From assembly GCF_014218295.1 (NCBI RefSeq), contig NZ_AP023287.1:3596001-3660000 (forward strand): a stretch of DNA of 64,000 nucleotides. Direction: 5' to 3'. Below, one piece after another: positions 22,075 to 30,384 of this stretch. The position numbers and the translations under genes are program-made. Under the pieces are notes generated by a model that saw only the letters and a list, made by a program, of their open reading frames with translations, ran no database searches and had not been told where the DNA came from. Positions within the stretch are counted from its first letter, which is position 1. Every line of letters starts with the position of its first letter. Source of the DNA: Mycolicibacterium litorale (lineage in GTDB: Bacteria > Actinomycetota > Actinomycetes > Mycobacteriales > Mycobacteriaceae).

Positions 22075-22740
22075 TCACCGTCCGCGGCGCTGGGGGAAGC
22101 GGCGATACTCCGCCACGAGGGCGTCGACCTGTCCCGGTCGGAGGTCGTTGAGCGGTGTGGTCAGAAAGACCAGTTGCGCGTACTGGCACTGCAGCGGCAG
22201 GAACCCGCTGAGCAACGGTTCGGCAGTGGTGCGGATGACCAGATCGACGTCCTCGATCTCGAAGGCGGCGGTGATGTCACAGCCTTCGCGCTGGGCACGC
22301 CGGTGCGCCTCGCGCAGTTCGTCGGCCGCGTCTTATGCCGCCAGGATGTTGATCCGGAACTGGTCACCGCCCATGGCGTTCTCGAGGTCCTCGGCGGCCT
22401 GGACGTATTCGGCTGGTAGCACCGTCCGATCGCCATGCAGTCTCACCGCGCACGTGGCGGGATCGAAGTTAGCGGGAATCAGGGAGGTGAAGAATTCGGT
22501 GGACGCCGCATAAACGGCATTCAATTCATCGTCTCGCCGCGCGAGGTTCGCACGGCTCAGGTTGTAGACCGACACCGTTTGCACACCGAGTTCGCGCAAT
22601 GTCAGGAGAATGTCGGTGACTTTTTGTGCGCCGCGCAGATATGCCTCGGCCAGTGTGACGCCATTGGCGTCCGCCCAGCGCCGCAGTCCGTCGGGAATCA
22701 GACCCACATGCGCCGGCCCCCCGGTCGGCAATAACCCCAC
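22075..22740 (-). pseudogene. Cis-prenyltransferase (UppS-like) gene with in-frame TAA stop
   Basis: A 222-codon frame that reads as an undecaprenyl-diphosphate-synthase-family protein but is split by TAA at 22333-22335. The N-terminal 135 residues contain HVGLIPDGLRRWA (the family's HVxxIxDGNxRWA, with the catalytic Asp kept and Asn replaced by Leu) and SRANLARRDDEL (family S-x-x-N-x-x-R). The stop falls after NILAA, exactly where the family has the Tyr of the NYGGR motif. The same frame then continues for 85 codons with the C-terminal hallmarks (DLVIRTTAEPLLSGF, YAQLVF, LRPGQVDALVAEY). A single TAC/TAT to TAA change explains it. It would supply a polyprenyl carrier for the cluster. It may be a recent null, a sequencing error or a readthrough case. 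The gene is somewhat lower in GC than its neighbours. Confidence 0.85.
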
Positions 22741-22769
22741 TTATCGATAGTAGCCGGATTGCTCCACGG

Positions 22770-22795
22770 ATAATCCGATACGGGCGACGGATTAT
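22770..22795 (-). repeat. Small hairpin between glycosylphosphotransferase and prenyltransferase genes
   Basis: ATAATCCG (22770-22777) and CGGATTAT (22788-22795) form an 8-bp perfect stem with a 10-nt loop across the glycosylphosphotransferase stop codon, in a locally AT-rich gap. It could modulate downstream expression. Function is not proven. Confidence 0.4.
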
Positions 22796-24327
22796 TCCTC
22801 GGTCGGCCGCAATACCGCCAGAACGGTCAACACCAGGATCTTGATATCCAGGAGAAGCGACCAGTTCTCGATGTAGTAGTTGTCGAATTCCGCCCGGTCG
22901 GCGATCGAGGTCTGCCCGCGCAGACCGTGCACCTGAGCCCAGCCGGTGATGCCGGCCTTCACCCGGTGCCGCTCCCCGTAGCGGCGTATGTGCATCTCGA
23001 ACAGCTCGACGAACTCCGGCCGCTCGGGGCGCGGGCCGACGAGGGCCATGTCGCCCTTGAGGACGTTGAGCAGCTGAGGCAACTCGTCCAGCGACGTCTT
23101 GCGCATGATCTTGCCGATCCGCGTGCGCCGGTCGTCCCCCTCGACCCCGCCGGGTGCCGCCCCCTCCTTCAGCTGGAAGGCGGCGTCGGCGGGATCTGCG
23201 GGACGCATGCTGCGGAATTTCAGGCAGTCGAACACCTTGCCGTCGCGTCCGACGCGGGGCTGCCGGAAGAAGATCGGTCCGGGTGAGCTCAGCTTGACCA
23301 GAAGCGCCAGCCCGAGGAAAACCGGTGAGATCACCAACAACACCACCGCCGCGATCGACCGGCCGAGGGCGTGCTTCATGGCGAACTGCCAACCCGTGAG
23401 ATCGACCGGCGCGAGGACCATCAGCGGCACCCCGCCCAGGTGCTCGATCCGCGCGTTGCCGTTGACGACGTCCATCATCCGGGGCACGACACGCACCCGC
23501 ATGCCCAGCCGGTGCGCCTCCTGGGCGCAGCGTGACAGCTGCTCACCCGGAACCGCCGACGGCGCGACGATCAGATCCTCGGCACCGGTGGCGCGGGCGG
23601 CGACCTCGAAGTTGTCGATCGACCCGTAGTAGGGCACATCAACCAGGTCGGCGTCACTGGGCCGGACCTCGTCGAGCACGCCGACGGGACGCAGGCCGTA
23701 ATCGGGCACCTGGGCCATCCGCGTGATGAGTTGGTTGGTGATCGGACCGGAGCCCACGATGAGTGCCGGCGCGCCGAAGCGGTACCGACGCCGCAGATAG
23801 CGCTGCGCGACCGACCTCGTCAGCCGGACCGCGGGCAGTACGACCGCCCCGCACAGCCATACCCTGATCATGACGTCACTCGGCCGGACGTGCGGCGTGA
23901 CCTGCTCGCCCGTCTGGAAGGGCGGCACCAGCACCGTGATGATCGCCAACGTCGCGAGCGCCGCGACCGCGACCGCCGTCTCCACCGGCTCGAGCTCGTC
24001 GATGAAGCTGCGATTGAGCTTCCGCTTGTACAGCGACCGGGAGGTCAGCACGATCAGCAGGATGGGCACGAACAGCCACGAGATCAGCAGGATGTTGCGG
24101 TTGTCCTGTTGATTGCCGATCCACAGATGCGCCAGCACCACGGCCCACGCGGCCGCCCAGACGTCGAGCGCCACGGTGATCGCGATGTACCCGGATTCGT
24201 TGCGCATGCGCTGAAACCAGCGGGGCGGAGCGGAGACTGGCGTGCGTGTGGACGGCGTAGCCGCCCGTTGACGGGGAACCGTCACCTGACTACTGGAAGT
24301 CATCGATCGCCGCCCGCACGTTTGCAT
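22792..24327 (-). CDS. Exopolysaccharide polyprenyl glycosylphosphotransferase (WbaP/WcaJ family)
   Basis: A 511-residue initiating enzyme that transfers a sugar-1-phosphate from a nucleotide sugar to a polyprenyl phosphate in the membrane. It has four N-terminal membrane segments (about residues 45-170), then a CoA-binding-like domain (ALIVGSGPITNQLI, about 195). A further membrane helix sits near residue 335. The catalytic domain has KFRSMRP, then SLDELPQLLNVLKGDMALVGPRPERP near residue 440, which is the family signature. The start may be the ATG at 24327 or the one at 24303; neither has a strong ribosome site. It heads the run towards the UppS-like and FAD genes. The sugar is unknown. Confidence 0.92.
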   Translation of the reverse strand: MQTCGRRSMTSSSQVTVPRQRAATPSTRTPVSAPPRWFQRMRNESGYIAITVALDVWAAAWAVVLAHLWIGNQQDNRNILLISWLFVPILLIVLTSRSLYKRKLNRSFIDELEPVETAVAVAALATLAIITVLVPPFQTGEQVTPHVRPSDVMIRVWLCGAVVLPAVRLTRSVAQRYLRRRYRFGAPALIVGSGPITNQLITRMAQVPDYGLRPVGVLDEVRPSDADLVDVPYYGSIDNFEVAARATGAEDLIVAPSAVPGEQLSRCAQEAHRLGMRVRVVPRMMDVVNGNARIEHLGGVPLMVLAPVDLTGWQFAMKHALGRSIAAVVLLVISPVFLGLALLVKLSSPGPIFFRQPRVGRDGKVFDCLKFRSMRPADPADAAFQLKEGAAPGGVEGDDRRTRIGKIMRKTSLDELPQLLNVLKGDMALVGPRPERPEFVELFEMHIRRYGERHRVKAGITGWAQVHGLRGQTSIADRAEFDNYYIENWSLLLDIKILVLTVLAVLRPTEE

Positions 24328-24459
24328 CCATGTGCCACACCCCTGCCTCCCCTTGCAGGTTCAACCTTAATTTAGCCGCGGCGGGGAGGGAAGAAAATCA
24401 GCGGCCCGGCAGAAGACGAATTTGCCGGAGTGTGCACCCACCGTCAGGTGGCGTGCGCG

Positions 24460-25176
24460 TCAACGTGGTTGGGAGCTACCCGATCCGAACATCCGCTCGG
24501 CGGCGAGATGGGCGAGGTCGCTGAGGATCTGCACGTGCCCGGTGCCCCACAACCGCGGTTTGTCGTCGAATACGCACAGCGTTCCGACCGCGTGGTCCTC
24601 GTGGTCGATCAACGGTATGCCGAGATACGCCACGACGGTGCCGTCGAGTACCGCCGGATGATTGCGGAACACCGGATCGGTTCGGGCGTCTTCGAGTAGT
24701 AATGCCGAGCCGTTTGCCACCGCGTATTGACATACCGACCGATCGAGTGGTGTCTGGCGCTCTTCTTCAGAAGTTCCCATTCCCACCGAGCTCTTGAAGA
24801 ACTGCCGGTCGACGTCCACCAGGGACATCGCCGCCGTCGGCGCGTCCAGCGCCGCGGCGGCCGCGCGGGTGATGCGGTCGTAGACCTCCTCCGGAGGCGT
24901 GTCGAGCAGCCCGGTGGCATACAGCGCCTGCAGGCGGCCGGGGTCGGTCACCTCGGCCTCGACACTGGGCATCTCGGCCTCGGCAAAGACCTTGCACTCG
25001 TTGAGGTGAGCCATCAGCTCCTCGACGGAGCCGCGTCCGCTGCGCCTCAGATCGGCCACCATCTGTGACCCTACGGCCCGGGCAACGTAGGAGACGACGT
25101 CTTCGCCTGCCTCGCGCGCACATTCCTCGAGCAGACGGTTGAGATAATCGTCGAACCCTGTCAGAGAGCCGGTCAT
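24460..25176 (-). CDS. GAF-domain sensor protein without an output domain
   Basis: A 238-residue protein. The N-terminal 90 residues are helical and unassigned. A GAF domain follows at about residues 95-235 (LLDTPPEEVYDRITR, SLVDVDRQFFKSSVG, then LGIPLIDHEDHAVGTLCVFD). No kinase, GGDEF or HTH part is attached, so it probably works through a partner or by small-molecule binding. The ATG at 25176 is chosen; the longer frame to 25320 invades the divergent promoter. It lies 132 bp upstream of the glycosylphosphotransferase and is divergent from a glycosyltransferase, suggesting a regulatory role in the polymer locus. Confidence 0.75.
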   Translation of the reverse strand: MTGSLTGFDDYLNRLLEECAREAGEDVVSYVARAVGSQMVADLRRSGRGSVEELMAHLNECKVFAEAEMPSVEAEVTDPGRLQALYATGLLDTPPEEVYDRITRAAAAALDAPTAAMSLVDVDRQFFKSSVGMGTSEEERQTPLDRSVCQYAVANGSALLLEDARTDPVFRNHPAVLDGTVVAYLGIPLIDHEDHAVGTLCVFDDKPRLWGTGHVQILSDLAHLAAERMFGSGSSQPR

Positions 25177-25291
25177 TCGAGAAACGGTATCCGAACCAGC
25201 CGACGCGGTGCACGTGAACAGGTGTGACCAAGTGGGGACGTCGACGCCGCGACGTAGCCTTGTTGAAAATGCACCATCAGGAGGCGGCCGA

Positions 25292-26410
25292 GTGGATCTG
25301 TTGTTCGACGCCAGGCACATCCGGCAGAGCGGTATCGGGACCTACATCCGCACTCAGTTGCCCTACCTGGAGGATGCGGCGGCGCGCAACGGGCTCTCCC
25401 TGGCGGTGCTGGCCGATCCCGACTCCCGGCCCGCGCTGCGACCGAGCACCGACATCATCCCGGCCTGTCCGTCGAATGCCGCGATGTACTCCGCGGCCGA
25501 ACAGGCGGCGTGGCGCCGCGCGTTGGAGCAGACGAGACCGCGCGCGGTGTGGCTGCCGCACTATCCCTATCCGTTGGCCCGCCTGCTTCCCGGTCTGCGC
25601 CGCACGTCGCTGTACGTCACAGTGCACGACACCATCCACCTGCTTCCCGAAGCCGTCAGCGGGCAGAGCCGCGCCCGCCGCCTGTATGCCCGCGCGATGC
25701 TCAAGGCCGACGCCAGACACTGTCGCCGGATCTTCACCGTCTCCGAAGCGACCGCGGCGACGCTGAAGGAGATCGAACCGTCGGCGCGGGTTCTGGTCAC
25801 CCCGATACCGGTGGACGAGGTGTGGCTGTCGCCGGCCGACCCGGCGTTGGCACCGGTGCGCGGCCGCTGTCTGCTCTACGTCGGAAACACCAAGCGGCAC
25901 AAGAACCTTCCATTGGTGATCGAGGTGTTCTCGGGTCTGACCGGGACTGTCCCCCACAAGCTGGTGATCGCCGGCGGCGGCGCCTCTCTGCGCACGCTCG
26001 ACCATCGGGTCCGCAGGCTTGCCGAGGACAACCCGGACCGGGTGCTGGTGACCGGGCAACTGGACTTCGCCGCCCTGCGCGCGCTCGTTGCCTCCGCGGA
26101 GTTGTTGATCATGCCGTCGCTGTACGAGGGCGCCGGACTCCCGCCGCTGGAGGCGATGGCGTCGCGAACCGCCGTGCTGGCGTCCGACATTCCCGCGCTG
26201 CGGGAGACCTGTGGTGACGGGGCGGAGTATTTCAATCCACACCGACCCGACGAGCTCGCACGGCTGCTGCGCACCTATTGCGCCGACGACGCGGCCAGGG
26301 CCGAGTTGGCCGAGCGCGGCCACGCCCACGTGTTGGCCCGCCAGCAGCGTACCCGCGCGACCGCCGCGGCCGACGCGATCTGCGCCGACCTCGGTGGCGC
26401 CACGACGTGA
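25292..26410 (+). CDS. Glycosyltransferase, GT4 family
   Basis: A 372-residue GT-B fold retaining glycosyltransferase, cytosolic or membrane-peripheral. The GTG at 25292 is chosen because AGGAGG lies 8 bp before it and it starts at the family's normal N-terminus (VDLLFDARHIRQSGIGTYI). The donor-binding C-terminal half has LLYVGNTKRHKNL (about residue 200) and the E-x7-E motif PSLYEGAGLPPLEAMA (about 285). It is divergent from the GAF gene, and its stop overlaps the next gene's GTG (GTGA). It probably adds one sugar of the repeat unit; donor and acceptor are unknown. Confidence 0.88.
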   Translation: MDLLFDARHIRQSGIGTYIRTQLPYLEDAAARNGLSLAVLADPDSRPALRPSTDIIPACPSNAAMYSAAEQAAWRRALEQTRPRAVWLPHYPYPLARLLPGLRRTSLYVTVHDTIHLLPEAVSGQSRARRLYARAMLKADARHCRRIFTVSEATAATLKEIEPSARVLVTPIPVDEVWLSPADPALAPVRGRCLLYVGNTKRHKNLPLVIEVFSGLTGTVPHKLVIAGGGASLRTLDHRVRRLAEDNPDRVLVTGQLDFAALRALVASAELLIMPSLYEGAGLPPLEAMASRTAVLASDIPALRETCGDGAEYFNPHRPDELARLLRTYCADDAARAELAERGHAHVLARQQRTRATAAADAICADLGGATT

Positions 26411-27954
26411 GACTGTCGAGGCGCGCACTGCTGGCGCGCGCGCCCGCCGCGGCCGCCGCGGCCGCGCTCGCCGCATGCGCACTGGACGGACGACCCACCG
26501 TCGTCGACGTCCGCGCGTTCGGGGCACGCGGTGACGGGATCGCCGACGACTCGCAGGCGATCCAGGCGGCCGCGGCGGCGCTCCGGCCCGAGGGCATACT
26601 TCGCTTCCCCAGGGGCGTCTACCGATTCGCGCAGCGCTGGCCGCCGGGGGGCGCGGCGATCGTCCTGTCCGGAACCACCGACGTCACCGTCGAATTCGAC
26701 CCGGGCGCCGAACTCTACATGGACAACCTCCACCCGACCGAACGCACCGGCAGCAGTCACGGCGTGCTCGTCCGCGGGCCGGTGTCACGAGTCACGCTGC
26801 GCGACATCAACATCCGCTGGGCTGACGGTGCGCGGCGATCACTCGGTGACGGCATCCGGGTCGAGGGTATGCCCACCGCGGGCGAGGATCCGCCGAGCGG
26901 CTGGCCGGGGCAGGACACACCGGTCGACGGCGTCGTCGTCTCCGGCTGCACCGTGCGGTCGAGCCCCCAGACCGGGGTCGTCATGCTCGGGGTCTCCGAC
27001 ATCGAGGTGACCGGGCTGCGGGTGACCGACAGCGGAGCCGACGGTCTGCATTTCAACGCATGCCGCAACGCCGTGGTCGACGGCTTCAGCGCCGTCAACA
27101 CCGGTGACGACGGGCTCGCGCTCGTCACCTACTTCACCCCGCAACCCGCGTTCGACGCCCCCTCGCACACGTTTTCGTTCCCCGACCTGACCGAGTGGTC
27201 GAACACCGACTTCAGGGTCTCGAACGTCAACGTGTTCGGCTGCCGGGCCAACGGTGTCCGGCTGGCGGGCGCGGCCGGTGTCGACATCCGGGGTCTCGAC
27301 GTCGTGGCGGTGCACTCCGGCTCGGCGTTCCTGGTCGACTCCGCCGAACCGGGCACCGACGTCGGATGGAATTACGTCGCCACCCGCGGAGTGCGGCTCG
27401 GCGACCTCACCGCCACGGACTGCGACATGGGCATCCACCTGCTCGCCCGACCGGGTGCCTCGGGCGACGCGCGGTTCACCGACTTCGACGTCCACGTCGA
27501 CGACGCGAAGATCGACGACTGCGCGACGTGGGCCGTGCGGGCCGAATCGCTGACCGACCGGCACACGACCGGCCTGCGCATCGACACCTGCAGTGTCACA
27601 GCGAGTTCCACCACGGGCGGCAACGGCGGGCTGGGGATCGCCACCTCGCGTGCGATCAGCTTCGGCGACATGTCGATCCGCCACTCCGAACCGGTCGTCG
27701 TGGTCGATGCCGTCGACGCCGAGGAGCTCACCGTCGACCATCTGAGCGTGGCGATCACCCGGCCGGATCCGCCCGACTCCGCCGCGAAATACGTGGTGTC
27801 GCTCGAGGATTCCAGCGGTGACATCGAGGAGCTGACGATCGGCTGGCCCGCGGCCCCCCGCTCGTGGATTCCGGTCCGGCGGTCGGCAGCGCTCGCCCTG
27901 CCGAACCTGACCGTCACTCCCCCGGTCGCGACCTCCTCGGTCCAGCGCCCCTGA
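26407..27954 (+). CDS. Tat-exported beta-helix lipoprotein (pectate-lyase/GH28-like)
   Basis: A 515-residue protein starting at the GTG that overlaps the upstream stop. The N-terminus combines a twin-arginine-like motif (LSRRALLAR) with a lipobox (LAAC, Cys24), so it is predicted to be Tat-exported and membrane-anchored by lipid. The beta-helix follows (VDVRAFGARGDGIADDSQAI, about residue 34), with GADGLHFN and NTGDDGLAL matching the same positions in the secreted paralogue at 18103-20712. It lacks the acidic linker. It is co-transcribed with a glycosyltransferase and is probably a periplasmic polymer-processing enzyme (hydrolase, lyase or epimerase). It converges on the polymerase gene with 41 bp overlap. 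Confidence 0.83.
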   Translation: MRLSRRALLARAPAAAAAAALAACALDGRPTVVDVRAFGARGDGIADDSQAIQAAAAALRPEGILRFPRGVYRFAQRWPPGGAAIVLSGTTDVTVEFDPGAELYMDNLHPTERTGSSHGVLVRGPVSRVTLRDINIRWADGARRSLGDGIRVEGMPTAGEDPPSGWPGQDTPVDGVVVSGCTVRSSPQTGVVMLGVSDIEVTGLRVTDSGADGLHFNACRNAVVDGFSAVNTGDDGLALVTYFTPQPAFDAPSHTFSFPDLTEWSNTDFRVSNVNVFGCRANGVRLAGAAGVDIRGLDVVAVHSGSAFLVDSAEPGTDVGWNYVATRGVRLGDLTATDCDMGIHLLARPGASGDARFTDFDVHVDDAKIDDCATWAVRAESLTDRHTTGLRIDTCSVTASSTTGGNGGLGIATSRAISFGDMSIRHSEPVVVVDAVDAEELTVDHLSVAITRPDPPDSAAKYVVSLEDSSGDIEELTIGWPAAPRSWIPVRRSAALALPNLTVTPPVATSSVQRP

Positions 27955-29221
27955 GCTTGCCTGCCACCAGTGCACATCCGCCGGTCAGCAGCAGCAGGAA
28001 GACGACGATGCCATAACTGAGAATCTGCACCCGCCACACCTCGAGGAAGCAGTAGGCCACCACACCCGCGGAGCCGGCGATCACGGGACTGAAGCTGAAC
28101 ATGCGCGCGAAGACGTACCCGGCGAACCCGTACGCCAGGATGGTGTAGAGCCAGCCCCACGCCCCGTGTTCGGCGTAGATGTCGGCGAAGACGGAGTTGG
28201 TGAAGAAGTTGCCCGCGAAGGTGACCGAATAGCCGTAGACCGACGACTGTTTCCAGCTGTCGTCCTTGGCGACCTTGTTGAACTGCAGGAAGGTGGGTTT
28301 GACCGCGTCCATCGACGACACCGCGCCGCCCCGGTTCTCCCAGGCCCCGCTGACCACCGCGTCGGACACCCCGAGGGAGACCTGCGCCGGCACCGCGAGA
28401 TACGCCCCCGACTGGTAGACGTTCATCGCCACCGGGTTCGAGACGCCGGCCTCCCGGTAGTAGTTGGCGTTGCGGAAGTAGTTGAGGGCGGTGAGCACAC
28501 CGAATCCGGTGAGCGCGATCAGTCCGACCGCGATCCACGTGCGCGCCGCGGAACCGCCCGTCACGCGCCGCGGTTGACGGCCTCGCACCCACGCCGCCAG
28601 GAAAACGGCGCACGCCATCAGCAGGGCCAGTCGTGAGGCGATCATGGCGTTGGCGACCAGGAGCAGCACCGCCCCCACCATGTACGGCCATCCGATGACC
28701 TTCTTGCGCCACAGATACACCCCGATGGGCGCGGCCAGGATGGTGGCGTACCGCAGGGTCTGCGGGCCGGCGAAACCGGAGAGTGCGTTGCTGAAGTCAT
28801 TGGCGGTCTGTTCGCTCAGCGATGCGATGATGGCGGGGATCCCGCCCACCTTCCAGAACGAGTACCCCACTCCGAGAACGCCGGCGGTCAGGAGCAGGAA
28901 GAAGTAGCGCCGTTCGAACCGGGCGGTGCTCGTCGGTTCGTCACCGGTGGTGGGCCGCGAACGCTGTGTGCCCCACCAGTATCCGACCATCGAGACCATC
29001 ACGATCGCGCAGTACCACAGCACCAGCAGCGCGATCCCCCGTCCGGTGACCTCGGCCGGAGTGGAGAACCCGGTCAGCGCCTCGGATGCGGCCTCCGGTT
29101 GCCCCAGTCGCTGACGGGCGAACAGCGCCGACCACGCCAGGAAGGACATACCGACCGGCGCCAGGATCAACACCGCGGGCGTGAACCACGCGGGCGCGCG
29201 GGCGCTTCCGGTGGTGGTCAT
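27914..29221 (-). CDS. O-antigen/EPS polymerase-like integral membrane protein (Wzy-type)
   Basis: A 435-residue polytopic membrane protein with about ten hydrophobic segments and a large external loop (about residues 265-340, between ALNYFRNANYY and YSVTFAGNFFTNS). This topology fits polymerases that join lipid-linked repeat units outside the membrane. The ATG at 29221 overlaps the flippase stop (ATGA). It is the last gene of the four-gene Wzz-GT-Wzx-Wzy run. The assignment rests on topology and context, since Wzy sequences are poorly conserved; a WaaL-type ligase is the main alternative. Confidence 0.7.
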   Translation of the reverse strand: MTTTGSARAPAWFTPAVLILAPVGMSFLAWSALFARQRLGQPEAASEALTGFSTPAEVTGRGIALLVLWYCAIVMVSMVGYWWGTQRSRPTTGDEPTSTARFERRYFFLLLTAGVLGVGYSFWKVGGIPAIIASLSEQTANDFSNALSGFAGPQTLRYATILAAPIGVYLWRKKVIGWPYMVGAVLLLVANAMIASRLALLMACAVFLAAWVRGRQPRRVTGGSAARTWIAVGLIALTGFGVLTALNYFRNANYYREAGVSNPVAMNVYQSGAYLAVPAQVSLGVSDAVVSGAWENRGGAVSSMDAVKPTFLQFNKVAKDDSWKQSSVYGYSVTFAGNFFTNSVFADIYAEHGAWGWLYTILAYGFAGYVFARMFSFSPVIAGSAGVVAYCFLEVWRVQILSYGIVVFLLLLTGGCALVAGKLRGAGPRRSRPGE

Positions 29222-30384
29222 CCGGACCGCTGACGCAGTCGCCGGACGCCGAACGCCGCCGCGTAGTCCGGTGCCCCTCTGACCGCGGCACAGTGGTAGA
29301 CCACGGCGGTGATCAACTCGGACACCGCGAAGGCCACGAAGATCGCCGCGGTGCTCTGCCACACCAGCAGGAAACCGACGCTGATCGCCAGATAGACGAC
29401 GGTGCTGGCGCCGCGGATCCAGAACACGAGAACCGTCTTGCCCGCCTTGCGCAGCGCGGCGAACGGCACGGTGGACACCAGCATCAGTGCTTTCCACAGG
29501 CAGGCCAGCAGCATCGCGGCGACGCCGACGCCCTGCCACGCCGGACCGAAGACCAGGCTGCCGATGCCGCCGAACGCGGCGACGAGCACCGCCACCATGC
29601 CGACGACGAACACCGCGACGAATGCCTTCAGCTCACCGCGGTGCCCGTGCGCGAGCAGGCGGTACCGGCCGTAGGCGAGGATCGGCTCCAACGCCCCCGC
29701 GACCGTCGAGATGACCCGGAACGTGACCGAGGCCGCCGGTCCCACCAGGACCAGCAGCAGCGAGGTGATCGCCGGTTGCACGGCGCCGACGACCGCCGTC
29801 TCCGCGGTCACCCAACTCGATCTGCGGACATCCGGGGGAAACCCCATCCGCGGCATCGTCTTGCGGGGACGGTAGCGAACCACGACCGCGAGCAGGGCGC
29901 CCACCGCCAGCACCCGAACGCAGTGCGGATTGTGGTGGGCGGCCAGCCACAGTGCGACCAGGCTGGCGACGATCAAGGCCGCCGCGGCCAGGCCCTCGCT
30001 CTTCCACTCGCCGGTGACCACCCCGATCGAGCGGGTCATCAGCAGGCCGGTCATCACCCCGATGGCGCTGGCCATCAGCACCGCCGACGACGCGACCGGC
30101 GGCCCGAACACCAGCAGTCCGCATGCCACGACGCTCAACGCCACCACCCATGTGGGCAGTCCCAGGTCGCCGTCGGCGTCGGGGGTCGCCAGCCGCCCCT
30201 CGACGACGAACGCGTTGAACAGCTGTGCGACGTAGACGCCGACGGCGAGCGCCAACGCGAGGAAACCCTGCGTCTCGATCGGCGCGATGCGCGCGTAGAT
30301 GGCGATGAAGATCGCCGGGAAGACGTTGAGCGCAAGACCGGCGACCACCTGTACGGCGGTGTGCAGGTGCCTGCTGTCAGCCAT
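29218..30384 (-). CDS. Polysaccharide flippase-like membrane protein (Wzx/MATE type)
   Basis: A 388-residue protein of about 12 hydrophobic segments (first VQVVAGLALNVFPAIFIAIYA, last near LITAVVYHCAAV). It probably flips the lipid-linked repeat unit across the membrane. The ATG at 30384 is used; the gene overlaps the glycosyltransferase stop by 8 bp and the polymerase start by 4 bp, so translation is coupled. No close family signature is visible, so the call relies on topology and on its place between a glycosyltransferase and a Wzy-like gene. Confidence 0.7.
   Translation of the reverse strand: MADSRHLHTAVQVVAGLALNVFPAIFIAIYARIAPIETQGFLALALAVGVYVAQLFNAFVVEGRLATPDADGDLGLPTWVVALSVVACGLLVFGPPVASSAVLMASAIGVMTGLLMTRSIGVVTGEWKSEGLAAAALIVASLVALWLAAHHNPHCVRVLAVGALLAVVVRYRPRKTMPRMGFPPDVRRSSWVTAETAVVGAVQPAITSLLLVLVGPAASVTFRVISTVAGALEPILAYGRYRLLAHGHRGELKAFVAVFVVGMVAVLVAAFGGIGSLVFGPAWQGVGVAAMLLACLWKALMLVSTVPFAALRKAGKTVLVFWIRGASTVVYLAISVGFLLVWQSTAAIFVAFAVSELITAVVYHCAAVRGAPDYAAAFGVRRLRQRSG

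Noticed and set aside
22333..22335. Recoding of the TAA as an amino acid
   Set aside because: TAA is not a known programmed recoding codon in bacteria, and no recoding element was seen; mutation or sequencing error is simpler.
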